From NCBI GenBank assembly GCA_009684525.1, contig WKKR01000001.1:1302001-1366000 (forward strand): a DNA stretch of 64,000 bases, written 5' to 3'. A model generated the notes under the pieces. That model had not been told where the DNA came from, searched no databases, and worked only from the letters and a program-made list of their open reading frames with translations. This document shows, in pieces, positions 31,313 to 41,700 of the stretch. The stretch is from Geobacter sp. (GTDB lineage Bacteria; Desulfobacterota; Desulfuromonadia; Geobacterales; DSM-12255). The position numbers and the translations under genes were made by a program. Within the stretch, counting starts at the first letter, position 1, and each line of letters starts with the position of its first letter.

Positions 31313-32246
31313 CAAGACATTCAGAATCCTCTCCATAGATGGCGGTGGGATACGTGGCGTATTCCCTGCCCACATGCTCTATTGCGTGAAACATCGACTC
31401 GGCATCAATATCGAAGAACACTTCGACATGATCGCCGGCACGAGCACTGGTTCAATTGTTGCCGCCGCAGTGGCATGCAAAATTGACCCAGCCAAGGTTG
31501 TCGCTATGTATAAGGAGCACGGGCCAAAGATATTTTCCAGAAAGAAATCATGGCTACCTCAGAAATTCGCCAAGTATCAGCCAGCTCTTGAAAACCTGTA
31601 TGAGAACGAAGCGCTGAAAACAGCCCTTGTAGAAACATTTGGGGAGGTAAGGCTTGGCGAGATTCCGATTCCGTTGCTAATGCCGGCCACCGACATCGGA
31701 AACGGAGGAGTCCATGTCTTCAAGTCGGCCTACCAGAAAGACTACGACAGAGACGGTAAGGTTTTGCTGCACCAGGCGGTATTGGCTTCCTGTTCTGCAC
31801 CGACATACTTCAACCCTACCAAGGTCGACGAATACCTACTTGCTGACGGCGGACTCTGGGCCAACAACCCCTCGCTTGCCGCAGTGATCGACGCCAAGCG
31901 TCGTCTCAATGTCGAATTGTCCGAAATACGCATTCTGTCGTTGGGTACCGGCCATGCGAAAACCTGCTATGGAGTAAATGCCGACCATAACTGGGGGCTC
32001 TTGAACGGCTGGAAGGGTAAAGAATTCATCAGCTTCATGATGTCTCTCCAGGCCCAGACTACCCACAACTATCTGCAGTTGATGCTACAGGAGGATCAAA
32101 TACTCCGGCTCGACTTCGATTCGGATTGTCCCCTCCCTCTTGATGACTGCTCGGCCATCGACGACTTGATCTCCAATGCCGACCGCATGTTTACCCATAA
32201 CAGCCCGAAACTGAAAAAATTTCTATCTGCCGCTCAAGGAGAATGA
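31305..32246 (+). CDS. capV: CapV-like patatin phospholipase (CBASS effector)
   Basis: A 313-residue patatin-like lipase. The oxyanion loop DGGGIRG (12-18), the nucleophile elbow GTSTG with Ser47 and the catalytic DGG with Asp181 are all present. In CBASS, CapV is activated by a cyclic nucleotide and degrades membrane phospholipids to abort infection. Directly following is a CD-NTase and an E2-like gene, the expected cassette. ATG 31305 is behind AAGGAACTTGGCA; a TTG at 31299 is an alternative. Confidence 0.88.
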   Translation: MANKTFRILSIDGGGIRGVFPAHMLYCVKHRLGINIEEHFDMIAGTSTGSIVAAAVACKIDPAKVVAMYKEHGPKIFSRKKSWLPQKFAKYQPALENLYENEALKTALVETFGEVRLGEIPIPLLMPATDIGNGGVHVFKSAYQKDYDRDGKVLLHQAVLASCSAPTYFNPTKVDEYLLADGGLWANNPSLAAVIDAKRRLNVELSEIRILSLGTGHAKTCYGVNADHNWGLLNGWKGKEFISFMMSLQAQTTHNYLQLMLQEDQILRLDFDSDCPLPLDDCSAIDDLISNADRMFTHNSPKLKKFLSAAQGE

Positions 32247-32247
32247 C

Positions 32248-33441
32248 ATGACAACAAAAGAACAGAAAAAATTGATTCTCGAAAACATGACTTCACTGCT
32301 GGAACTGCCTGAATCAGCCTATCAGATGGCAAAAGACCGATATGAAGACATCGGTGATTGGCTCGGACGCGATGAATCGGCATGTAAGGACAATGACCCG
32401 CATATTTTCCCGCAGGGGTCTTTTCGGCTCGGAACAGCGATTCGACCGCTCGTTGAGAATGAAGCATACGACCTGGATCTTGCCTGTAAGCTTCGCGAGG
32501 GGATTTCAAAAGGTACCCATACGCAGGAGTCCCTCAAGGCATTGATCGGCATTGAGATCGAGTCATATCGAGTTGCCCGGGGTATCAAGGCCCCAAAAGA
32601 GGAAAAACATCGCTGTTGGCGATTGGAATACCAGGATGACCTCAGCTTTCACATGGACATAGTTCCTTGTATCCCGGCCGACGATTCCCGCCAGCACCTC
32701 ATATTTGAGTCGTTGCGAAAGTCTGGCGCAGATGACTATTTTGCCGGCACCGCCTCAAAAACAACGGTCTCGATTACAGATGATCGTCACCCCGAATACC
32801 GGCAAATCAGTGAAAACTGGCACATCAGCAACCCAGAAGGCTATGCCGAATGGTTTGTGTCGCGGATGGATACATCGGTGCGAAGCATTCTGGAGAAGGC
32901 GCAAGTTGATGAAATGCCCCTTTATAAGCGCAAAACTGCCCTTCAGCGTTCAATACAGCTCCTGAAACGTCATCGTGACATCATGTTCAAGGACGATTCA
33001 GATGTAAAACCGATATCGATCATCATTACAACCCTGGCTGCCCGGGCATATCAGGGAGAAACTGACCTTGAATCTGCCATGAGTTCGATCCTGGCAAGAA
33101 TGGGCGATTTTGTTAACCCTACCAGCCCTCGGGTGCCGAATCCCGTCGACCCTGCTGAGGACTTTGCAGACAGGTGGTCCCGCCCAGAGTGCAAGGAATT
33201 AAATCTGGAGCAAAACTTTTGGGGTTGGCTGAGACAGGCAAGAAGCGATTTTGAACTTCTGTGGGAATCGGATGACGCTTCTTTTATAACCGAGCAGGCC
33301 GGGCAGAAGTTCTCATTGAAAATGGACACCGCAGAATTGAGAAAAAGCCTTGGATTGGGGGTGGCCTCTTCAATTGCAATCATCACCCCCAAGGAGCATA
33401 CGATTTCTCAACCTGCCAAACCGTGGCGCAAGGGTAAGTAA
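32248..33441 (+). CDS. CD-NTase (cGAS/DncV-like nucleotidyltransferase) of a CBASS system
   Basis: A 397-residue nucleotidyltransferase with the CD-NTase signature: the QGSFRLGT loop (Gly57-Ser58), the metal-binding pair YDLDLAC (Asp75, Asp77) and the third acid HMDIVPC (Asp137). The C-terminal helical domain contains LQRSIQLLKRHRD and the rest of the family fold. It should make a cyclic oligonucleotide that switches on the patatin effector upstream. The product cannot be predicted from sequence alone. It starts one base after the capV stop. Confidence 0.88.
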   Translation: MTTKEQKKLILENMTSLLELPESAYQMAKDRYEDIGDWLGRDESACKDNDPHIFPQGSFRLGTAIRPLVENEAYDLDLACKLREGISKGTHTQESLKALIGIEIESYRVARGIKAPKEEKHRCWRLEYQDDLSFHMDIVPCIPADDSRQHLIFESLRKSGADDYFAGTASKTTVSITDDRHPEYRQISENWHISNPEGYAEWFVSRMDTSVRSILEKAQVDEMPLYKRKTALQRSIQLLKRHRDIMFKDDSDVKPISIIITTLAARAYQGETDLESAMSSILARMGDFVNPTSPRVPNPVDPAEDFADRWSRPECKELNLEQNFWGWLRQARSDFELLWESDDASFITEQAGQKFSLKMDTAELRKSLGLGVASSIAIITPKEHTISQPAKPWRKGK

Positions 33442-34101
33442 TTGCACATAACAGACTCATATGGAGTATCGGAGTTTTTGAAGGACTATCGCGGAATGTC
33501 AATTGGACCTTCGCGTGGTGCAGCCTTGGTCCTTAAGGGTATTTTTGCATTTTCTGCAACGCATAAATCTGGAGGGAAAATCACCGACAGCTATCAGTTG
33601 GAAATCACCGTTCCCGCAGAATTCCCCAAGTTGCTGCCCACGGCCAGGGAAACCGGCGGGAAAATTCCACGCGATGGAAAGCATCATGTGAACGATGACA
33701 AATCGCTTTGCCTGGGGTCCCCGCTCAGATTGCGGCTTAAGGTTTCCGGCAAACCGACCCTTTCTGGTTTTGCAGAGAGCTGCCTTGTCCCTTATCTTTA
33801 TGCTGTTTCATACAAGCTGCAAAATGGCGTGGAGTTTCCATTCGGTGAACTTTCCCACGGCGAAGCCGGCATCATAGAAGACTATATGGAGATGTTCGGC
33901 CTAAAATCGAAATCCGAGGTGCACTACGCGCTAGAACTGCTGGGAACCAGAAGGCGAGTTGCAAACAAGCAGCCTTGCCCATGTAATTGCGGACAACGAC
34001 TCGGAAGATGTCGTCTCCATCGAACGCTTAACGGTTATCGAAAGCTGGAAAGCAGATCGTGGTTTAATACCCATCGAAAGAGGCTTGGCGCAGGCATGTA
34101 G
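33442..34101 (+). CDS. Stand-alone E2-like protein of a type II (short) CBASS
   Basis: A 219-residue protein whose core fits an E2-like (ubiquitin-conjugating fold) Cap protein: LEITVPAEFPKLLPTARETGGKIPRDGKHH then DDKSLCLGSP, where Cys90 is the likely catalytic cysteine. No E1 or JAB gene is nearby, so this resembles the short type II CBASS with only an E2. The C-terminus carries a cysteine cluster (CPCNCGQRLGRC) that could bind zinc. The start is probably TTG 33442, directly after the CD-NTase stop. Confidence 0.75.
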   Translation: MHITDSYGVSEFLKDYRGMSIGPSRGAALVLKGIFAFSATHKSGGKITDSYQLEITVPAEFPKLLPTARETGGKIPRDGKHHVNDDKSLCLGSPLRLRLKVSGKPTLSGFAESCLVPYLYAVSYKLQNGVEFPFGELSHGEAGIIEDYMEMFGLKSKSEVHYALELLGTRRRVANKQPCPCNCGQRLGRCRLHRTLNGYRKLESRSWFNTHRKRLGAGM

Positions 34102-34129
34102 TATAGATGCATCAAGGCATGGTGACCTT

Positions 34130-37100
34130 ATGAACGGATTCCGCTTCAACGAAAAATATCTTTCCCAGATTCCTGCCCTGCAGCTTCTTATTAGGCTGGG
34201 ATTCACCTATCTCCCCCCGGACCAGGTCCTTGCCCAGCGTCAGGGCAAGCAAGGGAACGTATTGCTTGAAGGCATCCTGCGTGAACAGCTCAAGCGCCTC
34301 AACAGGATCAATTTCAAGGGTCGTGAGTTCCTTTTCAGCGAGGAAAACATCCAGACCGCCATCCAGAAGCTGAAGAACATCAAGTATGACGGGCTGCTCA
34401 AAACCAACGAAGCCGTTTATGACCTTATTACTTTGGGAACCGCTCTGGAACAATCCATCGAGGGGGATTCCAAAAGCTTCAACCTGAATTACATCAACTG
34501 GCGGGAATGGGATCGGAACGTTTTCCATGTTACAGCCGAGTTCAGCGTAGACCGTTCACGTAGCACGGAGTCGGCCCGGCCTGATATTGTCCTGTTCGTC
34601 AACGGGATTCCTCTAACCGTTATAGAGTGCAAATCACCATCCATTGGTGTCGATCAGGCTGTTTCACAGTCAATACGCAATCAGCATGACGACTATATCC
34701 CCAAGCTGTTTGTCTATACGCAACTGGTAATGGGAGTCAACAAGAACGCCGCTCAATACGCCACAACCGGAACTCCGGCAAAGTTTTGGGGCCTCTGGAA
34801 GGAACTGCGAGACAAGGAGTCAGACGTTGAGCGCGCTGTGAACACTCCTCTGACGCAGACGCAGAAAGAGCAGCTGTTCAGTGGAGATTTCAGTGTTGCC
34901 CGGTCATTTTTCGACGCTCACGAAACTGAAGGGAAACGCCTAGTCACGGAGCAGGACAAAGCGCTTTACAGCCTCTGCCGCCCGGAACGATTGCTTGAGT
35001 TGTCCTACAAGTTCACGCTCTTTGATGGCGGTATCAAGAAGATTGCTCGCTATCAGCAGTATTTTGTCGTCAGGTCCACCATGGAACGCATCAAAAAACT
35101 GGACAGTGCCGGAAGGCGCCAAGGCGGTATTATCTGGCACACCCAGGGTTCAGGCAAATCACTTACCATGGTCATGTTGGCCCGCAATCTGGCACTTGAT
35201 CCTTTTGTCTCTAATCCACGTATCGTGTTGGTCACCGACCGTGACGATCTGGACAAACAGCTCGGCAATACCTTTGCTGCCTGCGGCCTCGACCCGAACC
35301 GGGCCACCTCCGGACGGCACCTGATGGAGCTGGTGGCGGAGCAGAATGCAACCATCGTCACTACACTGATCCATAAATTCGACAAAGCTCTTGGACATAA
35401 GAAGTATCAGGATGAATCGCCTGACATCTTCATGCTGATTGACGAGAGTCATCGAACCAACTTCGGCGGCTTCTCGGCGAGGATGCGGCAGATGTTTCCC
35501 AATGCCTGTTATCTGGGTTTTACCGGCACACCTTTGCTGAAGAAGGAAAAAAACAACTTCCAAAAATTTGGCGGTCTGATCGAGCCCCACTACTCAATTC
35601 GGCAAGCTGTCGAGGATGAGGCGGTGGTTCCCCTCCTCTATGAGGGGCGTCATGTGGAGATGGAACAGAACAAGGCAGCTATCGACCTTTGGTTCGAGCG
35701 CCATACACAAGGACTGACCAGGGAACAAAAGGCCGACCTTAAGCGGAAGTTTGCCAAGGCGTCGATGCTGAACAAGGCCGAGCAGGTAATCTATATGCGG
35801 GCCTTCGACATCAGCGAGCACTTCCGGGCCAATTGGCAAGGAACCGGCTTCAAGGCCCAACTGGTCGCCCCCACAAAAGCGGTAGCACTGCAGTACCATG
35901 AACATTTGCAGGATATCGGCTTCGTGTCGTCCGAGGTAGTCATATCACCGCCGGATACCCGCGAAGGATACGATGAAACCGATGATGAACCGACAGACGA
36001 GGTAATCCGATTCTGGAACAAGATGATGAAGCGCTACGGCAGCGAGGAGGAATATACCAAGCAGATCATCAACCAGTTCAAATACGGATCGGAACCGGAA
36101 ATCCTTATCGTGGTCAGCAAGCTTCTGACCGGTTTCGATGCTCCGAAAAACAGGATTATATATATCTGCAAGGAACTGAAGGAACACACCCTGCTCCAGG
36201 CAATAGCCAGGGTCAACCGTTTGGCTGAAGACAAGGACGAAGGTTTCGTGATCGACTACGTGGGGCTATTGGGTGAGTTGGACAAGGCCTTGACGATGTA
36301 CAGCGCTTTTGAAGGGTATGACGAAGACGATCTGAACGGCACTCTGACATCCATCAATGATGCGATAGAAAAGCTTCCTCAGAGCTATTCCGACCTATGG
36401 GATATCTTCAAGGTGGTCAAGAACAGCTACGATGAAGAGGCCTATGAAGTCCTCCTGGCCGACAATGCCATCCGGGAAAGCTTTTACCAGCGACTGGCGG
36501 AATACAGCAAGGCTCTGGGGATCGCTCTCTCATCCGAAGCATTTATCATGCGGGTCGATGAAGACCGGTTATCCCGTTACAAGACCGACCTCAAGCGATT
36601 TCATAACCTCAAGGCCGCAGTCAAGCTGCGTTACGCCGAAGCAATCGATTACAGGGATTATGAGCCGAAGATCAAGAAACTGCTAGATACCCATATTCAG
36701 GCAAATGAGGTCATCCAACTGAATGAGCCAGTAAATATCTTCGACGACAAGATGTTCAATGTAGTCAAGGAGGAGCAAGGCGTTTATGGCAAGACAACGG
36801 CGGCAAAAGCCGATGCCATCGCCCACGCCACCAAAAAAGTCATCACTGAGAAGATGGCTGAAGATCCTGCTTTCTATGAAAAATTCTCCCGCTTGATCCA
36901 GCAGGCCATTGAAGATTTTCGAGCAAAGCGTATTTCCGATCTTGAGTATTTGAATATGGCGGTTGAATACCGCACAAAGGTAGTTACCCGCCATCACGAC
37001 GACATACCTTCTCAACTTGCCGACAATGAAGAGGCCATGGCCTACTTTGGGGTTCTGAGACCATTTCTGATGGAACTAAATCTCGGGCAGGATGAATGCG

Positions 37101-37324
37101 AAGCGGTTTCAGCTGAAATCGCGCTGGCAATTCAGACCATTCTCGACCGTCATTGGAAGGTGCAGTTCTGGGATGATGACGATGCCAGGAAACAGGTTAT
37201 AAACGACATCGACGATTACCTGTTTGATGAGGTCAAAGGGGCCAGAGGAATCGAGATCAGCCTGGACAGGATGGACGATCTGATTGAAGAGACATTGAAG
37301 GTTTCAATGAGCCGGAGAAAGTAG
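34130..37324 (+). CDS. hsdR: Type I restriction endonuclease subunit R
   Basis: A 1064-residue HsdR. The nuclease site lies in ARPDIVLFVNGIPLTVIECKSP (Asp about 152; Glu-x-Lys about 166-168). The helicase has Walker A TQGSGKS (about 338) and a DESH box (about 438), with motif VI-like ARVNRL further on. The enzyme translocates DNA and cuts at random when it meets unmodified sites. I chose ATG 34130 (MNGFRFNEKYLSQIP); a longer frame upstream overlaps the E2-like gene. It is separated from hsdS by the three-gene CBASS-like cassette. Confidence 0.93.
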   Translation: MNGFRFNEKYLSQIPALQLLIRLGFTYLPPDQVLAQRQGKQGNVLLEGILREQLKRLNRINFKGREFLFSEENIQTAIQKLKNIKYDGLLKTNEAVYDLITLGTALEQSIEGDSKSFNLNYINWREWDRNVFHVTAEFSVDRSRSTESARPDIVLFVNGIPLTVIECKSPSIGVDQAVSQSIRNQHDDYIPKLFVYTQLVMGVNKNAAQYATTGTPAKFWGLWKELRDKESDVERAVNTPLTQTQKEQLFSGDFSVARSFFDAHETEGKRLVTEQDKALYSLCRPERLLELSYKFTLFDGGIKKIARYQQYFVVRSTMERIKKLDSAGRRQGGIIWHTQGSGKSLTMVMLARNLALDPFVSNPRIVLVTDRDDLDKQLGNTFAACGLDPNRATSGRHLMELVAEQNATIVTTLIHKFDKALGHKKYQDESPDIFMLIDESHRTNFGGFSARMRQMFPNACYLGFTGTPLLKKEKNNFQKFGGLIEPHYSIRQAVEDEAVVPLLYEGRHVEMEQNKAAIDLWFERHTQGLTREQKADLKRKFAKASMLNKAEQVIYMRAFDISEHFRANWQGTGFKAQLVAPTKAVALQYHEHLQDIGFVSSEVVISPPDTREGYDETDDEPTDEVIRFWNKMMKRYGSEEEYTKQIINQFKYGSEPEILIVVSKLLTGFDAPKNRIIYICKELKEHTLLQAIARVNRLAEDKDEGFVIDYVGLLGELDKALTMYSAFEGYDEDDLNGTLTSINDAIEKLPQSYSDLWDIFKVVKNSYDEEAYEVLLADNAIRESFYQRLAEYSKALGIALSSEAFIMRVDEDRLSRYKTDLKRFHNLKAAVKLRYAEAIDYRDYEPKIKKLLDTHIQANEVIQLNEPVNIFDDKMFNVVKEEQGVYGKTTAAKADAIAHATKKVITEKMAEDPAFYEKFSRLIQQAIEDFRAKRISDLEYLNMAVEYRTKVVTRHHDDIPSQLADNEEAMAYFGVLRPFLMELNLGQDECEAVSAEIALAIQTILDRHWKVQFWDDDDARKQVINDIDDYLFDEVKGARGIEISLDRMDDLIEETLKVSMSRRK

Positions 37325-37326
37325 CA

Positions 37327-38034
37327 ATGCCTCATGGCACGGTCACATATGGAAAGGAAACCATTCAGTATACGGTACTCCACGTCGCCAGAAAAACCCT
37401 GGCTATTGAAGTGTTACCCGACGCCAAAGTGGTCATCAAGGCGCCTCTCGAATCCACCCAGGAAGAAGTTCGTCGAAGGGTGCTCAAACGCGCCAGATGG
37501 GTCATTAAACAGCAGCAGTATTTTCGGCAGTTCGATCCGAGAACTCCTGAGCGGCAATTTATCGGAGGAGAGACCCATCTATACCTTGGCAAACAGTACA
37601 GGTTGAAGGTTTGCGTGGCAGGCCAGGATAAGGTTTTGCTGTCACGGGGGTATTTTGTAGTAGAAACAACGGTAGAATACGGTCCTGAAGAAACAAAATC
37701 ACTGATGAAGGGTTGGTATGCGGAGAAGGCAGCAAGTACCTTTCAAAACAGGTTCAAATTTTGCTGGGTGAATTTCGAAAAAATGAAGCTGACTATGCCA
37801 CGACTGCAGGTCAGACGAATGAAAAAACGTTGGGGCAGCCTTTCCCGGGGCGGTATGCTGACCCTCAATACCGACCTGATTCGTGCCCCAAGGGAATGCA
37901 TCGACTACGTTATTACCCATGAGCTTTGCCATCTAAAATACCATGATCACAGTCCCGAATTTTACCGGTTGCTGGAAAAGATCATGCCAGACTGGGAAAA
38001 GCGAAAGCACAAGCTGGAATTGGCGCTGGTTTGA
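37327..38034 (+). CDS. DUF45/YgjP-type zinc metallopeptidase
   Basis: A 235-residue protein of the YgjP/DUF45 (SprT-like WLM) kind: an N-terminal beta region, RMKKRWGSLSRGGMLTLN, then VITHELCHLKYHDHSPEFYRLLEKIMPDW. The HExxH here is HELCH with a third His in DHSPEF. Members are often encoded next to type I hsdR genes; their role is not established. It starts two bases after the hsdR stop and so belongs to the same operon. Confidence 0.85.
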   Translation: MPHGTVTYGKETIQYTVLHVARKTLAIEVLPDAKVVIKAPLESTQEEVRRRVLKRARWVIKQQQYFRQFDPRTPERQFIGGETHLYLGKQYRLKVCVAGQDKVLLSRGYFVVETTVEYGPEETKSLMKGWYAEKAASTFQNRFKFCWVNFEKMKLTMPRLQVRRMKKRWGSLSRGGMLTLNTDLIRAPRECIDYVITHELCHLKYHDHSPEFYRLLEKIMPDWEKRKHKLELALV

Positions 38035-38068
38035 CTGGTTCGAAGTAATTGAACCTGGAGAAAGTTAC

Positions 38069-38449
38069 ATGAATTCGATAAGTACCGCACGCGTTATTAA
38101 AGCAATGGTTGTGGCAGTGCTGGGCACTTTCACTCCGGCGCTGTTATCTGGTGCAGTTGTTGGAGTATTCTTTCCACAGTCCTTCTGGTACTGGACATTA
38201 GGGATAGCCGGGCTAGCCCTCTTTTACATTATTCTTGATCGAGTTCCTCTGCGGCTGTACCTCGGTGCATTGAACGGCTTTTCTTTATGGCAACTTCTCA
38301 AGTATGGGTATGCAGCCCCAGAACTGCGGCCTACGATGTCAGCTGCGGAATATGAATGGTATATGAACTGGATAATCTACAGCACTCCGTTTCGCCTGTT
38401 CCGTGATCGCCGAAGAAAAAAGGACTCTTCAACTTTTCATCACTGGTGA
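38069..38449 (+). CDS. Small membrane protein at the end of the hsd operon
   Basis: A 126-residue protein with two to three hydrophobic segments (VIKAMVVAVLGTFTPALLSGAVVGVFF and WYWTLGIAGLALFYIIL) and a basic C-terminus (FRDRRRKKDS). ATG 38069 is behind CCTGGAGAAAGTTAC. It runs in the same direction as the hsd operon and its end overlaps the convergent gene at 38440-38754. Function unknown. Confidence 0.55.
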   Translation: MNSISTARVIKAMVVAVLGTFTPALLSGAVVGVFFPQSFWYWTLGIAGLALFYIILDRVPLRLYLGALNGFSLWQLLKYGYAAPELRPTMSAAEYEWYMNWIIYSTPFRLFRDRRRKKDSSTFHHW

Positions 38450-38754
38450 AGGCGAACATACTCCCATGCGCCGCTCAATTTCAGGAGTTCGTCTCGATTA
38501 ATTTCGATGCAGCCATGATACTGCGCAACAACAGCATAGGGATCTGATTCATAGAAATGCACATTTGTGCCTTCTGCTTGCTCAAGATGTTCAAGAGCCT
38601 CGAAGGGTATTGGTATTTGAACCCCTGAAACGTTAAGAGCAACCCCGTATTCCGCCAGATCGAATTCCACATTCTCCATTGGTCCTGCCGGCACACATCC
38701 GTTTCCCATAATTGCGATTATCCCGTCAGAAACGAATAATATCTTTTCAATCAC
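38440..38754 (-). CDS. Hypothetical protein at the end of the tra operon
   Basis: A 104-residue acidic, soluble-looking protein (IEKILFVSDGIIAIMGNGCVPAG, LNVSGVQIPIPFEALEHLEQAEGTN). The likely start is GTG 38754 behind AAGGAGGTAGT; a longer frame would run into traG. It is the last gene of the minus-strand transfer operon and overlaps the plus-strand gene before it by ten bases, with no clear terminator between. No family recognised. Confidence 0.6.
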   Translation of the reverse strand: MIEKILFVSDGIIAIMGNGCVPAGPMENVEFDLAEYGVALNVSGVQIPIPFEALEHLEQAEGTNVHFYESDPYAVVAQYHGCIEINRDELLKLSGAWEYVRLHQ

Positions 38755-38755
38755 A

Positions 38756-41700
38756 CTACCTCCTTGTCCCCTTGGGCTGAGGACCGCCGCTTCTGGGAAG
38801 CGGTGAGTTTTTGCTTTGGTACTGGAGAATTTTGCTGGTCCTTTGCATTTGCTGCTGCACACTCCGAGACTGTTGCTCCGCTGCTCGCGCTATATCGCGC
38901 TCTGCCGTACTTGCAGCAACATTTGCTGCTTCTTCTCGTTTAGTCACAGCAGCTTTATAAGGACCAACCGTTTTTGCAACATCACCTACAATTCCTGCTG
39001 TTTCGTGTAACGCCCCTTGTCCAACCGCAATCGTAGTTGCAGCCGTACCCGCATTGATTGAGCGCCCATCGGTAAATTCTTGCGATGCCGCACTGCCAGC
39101 AAGATTTTGCTTGGACTCAACCCTCGTTCCAACCACCTGTGAACTCGAATAATCCGCCTTGACCCCGCCATCGGCATGGATACTCCCGGTAATTCCACCG
39201 CCTGACCTGGTGCTGACCACCGCCGCACCTTGCTGCGACATCTGGATGAACTGGTCTTCGGCAATCTCGGAACGCTTGCCGGCAACCAGATTGCCGCTCT
39301 TATCCATCTTCCCCTGCACCTGCGAATAGTGCAGATTGCCGTCCTTGTCCTTGGCGTACATCAGCACATTGCCGTCGAGGCCGTTGGAGAACGAGCCACC
39401 CACCACCTCCGTCTTGCCGGTCTTATCGTTCTTGGCATAATACCAGTCACCGTTAACCATCATCTGCTTGCCGCCAGCCTGGATCATATAGCTACCAGAT
39501 TTTCTGGAAACATTCAGTGACTGGTTTTCGTAGCCGGTCTTTATAAAATCCCCGACGGTCTTGCGAAGGCCTTTGTCGACGGTCGATACGTTCCGATCCA
39601 GCCGTTCGATGTCAGTACCAGTTCTGCTCTGACCGAGATCGAACTTCTGTACCCGCCCGCCCTGATCGATGCTGAACGATGCGAGATTGCCGTTACGGTC
39701 ATAATCCGCTTTATAGTCGAATGCCTGGCCTGACATCCTGGCGACATGGGCGGCAGCGCTCTGGAAACCGGCTCCTTTAAGCTGCTTCTGCAGATCAAGC
39801 GACTTGCCCCTGTCTCCCTTGGCGACGGTGCCGGCTTCGGTGGAGTTCACGACACCGCCATCCATGCCGACATTGACGACACTCTTGCCGTCGGTGGTCG
39901 TGAAGGTGATGTTCTGCCCCTCCATGGCCTTCTGCATCTCGGCAAAGCCCCGTTCAGTCAGGTGGCCGTTTTGGTACATCTCCTGATCATTGGTGAGATG
40001 CGGCGCCACCTTCCCGACCATCTGATCGGCAGCTGAATGAACCAGCTGATTGCGGGCGATACGTCCCGAAACGTCATTACCGATGAGTTGCTGGTAGTTG
40101 TCATATCCGCCCCCTGCGTAGATCCCCTGTATCTTGCCGCCGGTCTCCGTCGCCACGACACGGCCAGCTTCCGTTCCAGCCGCCACCGGGCCGCCTAGCT
40201 GGTTCGAGAGTCCGGAAACCTCTGAAGCCTGCTTACCCTGATTGAACAGGGAATTCATCTGCATGAGGTGAGCTGAAGAGATCCCGTAGGAGTCGGCAAT
40301 CGTCCTCACGGCATCGGCATTGGCGTAATCACCCAGAGCAGATATCTCCGAGCGGAGCGAATTGAACTCACGCCAGCTGCCGCTGAAGCCGAGTGACCTG
40401 GCACCGGCATAGGCGCCCATTTCCCCCTGAAGCTGACCGACACTCTTGTCCATGTTGGCAGTCAGGAACCCGGCATAGTTGTCGCCATTGCCGAAGACAT
40501 TGGCCAGGGCCCGGTCGTTGGCAACCCCCATCTGGGCAAAGGCATGGGTGTCGCCGCCGTAGCTGTTGCCGACCACATCCCTGACCGCTGCCGACTTGTC
40601 CAGACCCAGTCGACCATCGAAGGATTTCAGGTCATAGGACGATGACAGGCCATTCTCCCGCATGGCCCTGCCAGCGCCGCCGAAACCGATGGTCCGGCCC
40701 AGCTCCCCGTCGGCAGCCATCCGGCTGGAAAAATCCATCCCGAAATCCCGGATCATGTCGCTCGCTGCCGTGGTCTTGGCCGACATGCCGACCAGCGATT
40801 GTGCCTGTCTGGCCTGGAAGCTGTGCTCATTGCTCCATGCCTGAGTCGGCATGGCCGTCACGTTGCGCTGCATGGCCGACGCCCGGCCGGCCGGGTCCTC
40901 CACCTCATGGGCCGCCCGGCTCCCTGCCGATTGCACCTGGCTCCCCAGACCACCGGTCATCATCGCCATGGCATGCCCGCCGAACTTGATCAGCATCCCG
41001 GTGATGACCGTGGCCAGCATCATGCCGCTCATCCGGAGCGTGCCGAACATGCCGAGGATCTTCACGGTCTGGTCCGGAAAGAAATAGAGTGCATCCATGC
41101 CAAGCTTGTTCTGGCGAACCATTTCGTAGGCCTGGTTGGCGTAGTCCACGGCGAACTGATGGACGATGGCATCGGTCACCCCCCAGGCGGTAAGCCAGAT
41201 GAAGAAACCGGCGATGATCCCCACCGCCTTGCCGATCAGCGGCGTGGGGATGAAGAGCGCCAGGAACGGCAGCAGACCCACTGCAATGGCCGTGAGCGCC
41301 GCCTTCAGGATCGGCAGCCACTCGTTGGCCGATTTCATGGCCCCGGAGGCGTTCAGGAGGAACTGGTAGTTGGTGGCGCCGGCAGCATTGCCGCTACGGA
41401 AGATTTCTTCCAGCCGCTGGGAGATGTAGGCCTGTTTCAGGAAATCATCAATGCTCGCCGCCCCGAGACCAGTCCCGCTGTTCACGTTGTTCAGGACCGA
41501 CTTGCACTGGGTGACGGCAGCGGCATCGGTTACGTCATAACCGAGATTGGCGCAAACCGAATCGATGTTCTTCGTCAGGCTTGCAGGGGTGAGTGCCCCC
41601 TTGATGTTGGTCCAGGCGTCGGTGCAGGTGAGAGCCTGTCCCTGAGGGTTCGCTGCGTTATAGTAGACCGTCCAGATGGCCGGGTTGACCGCCTTGTCCA

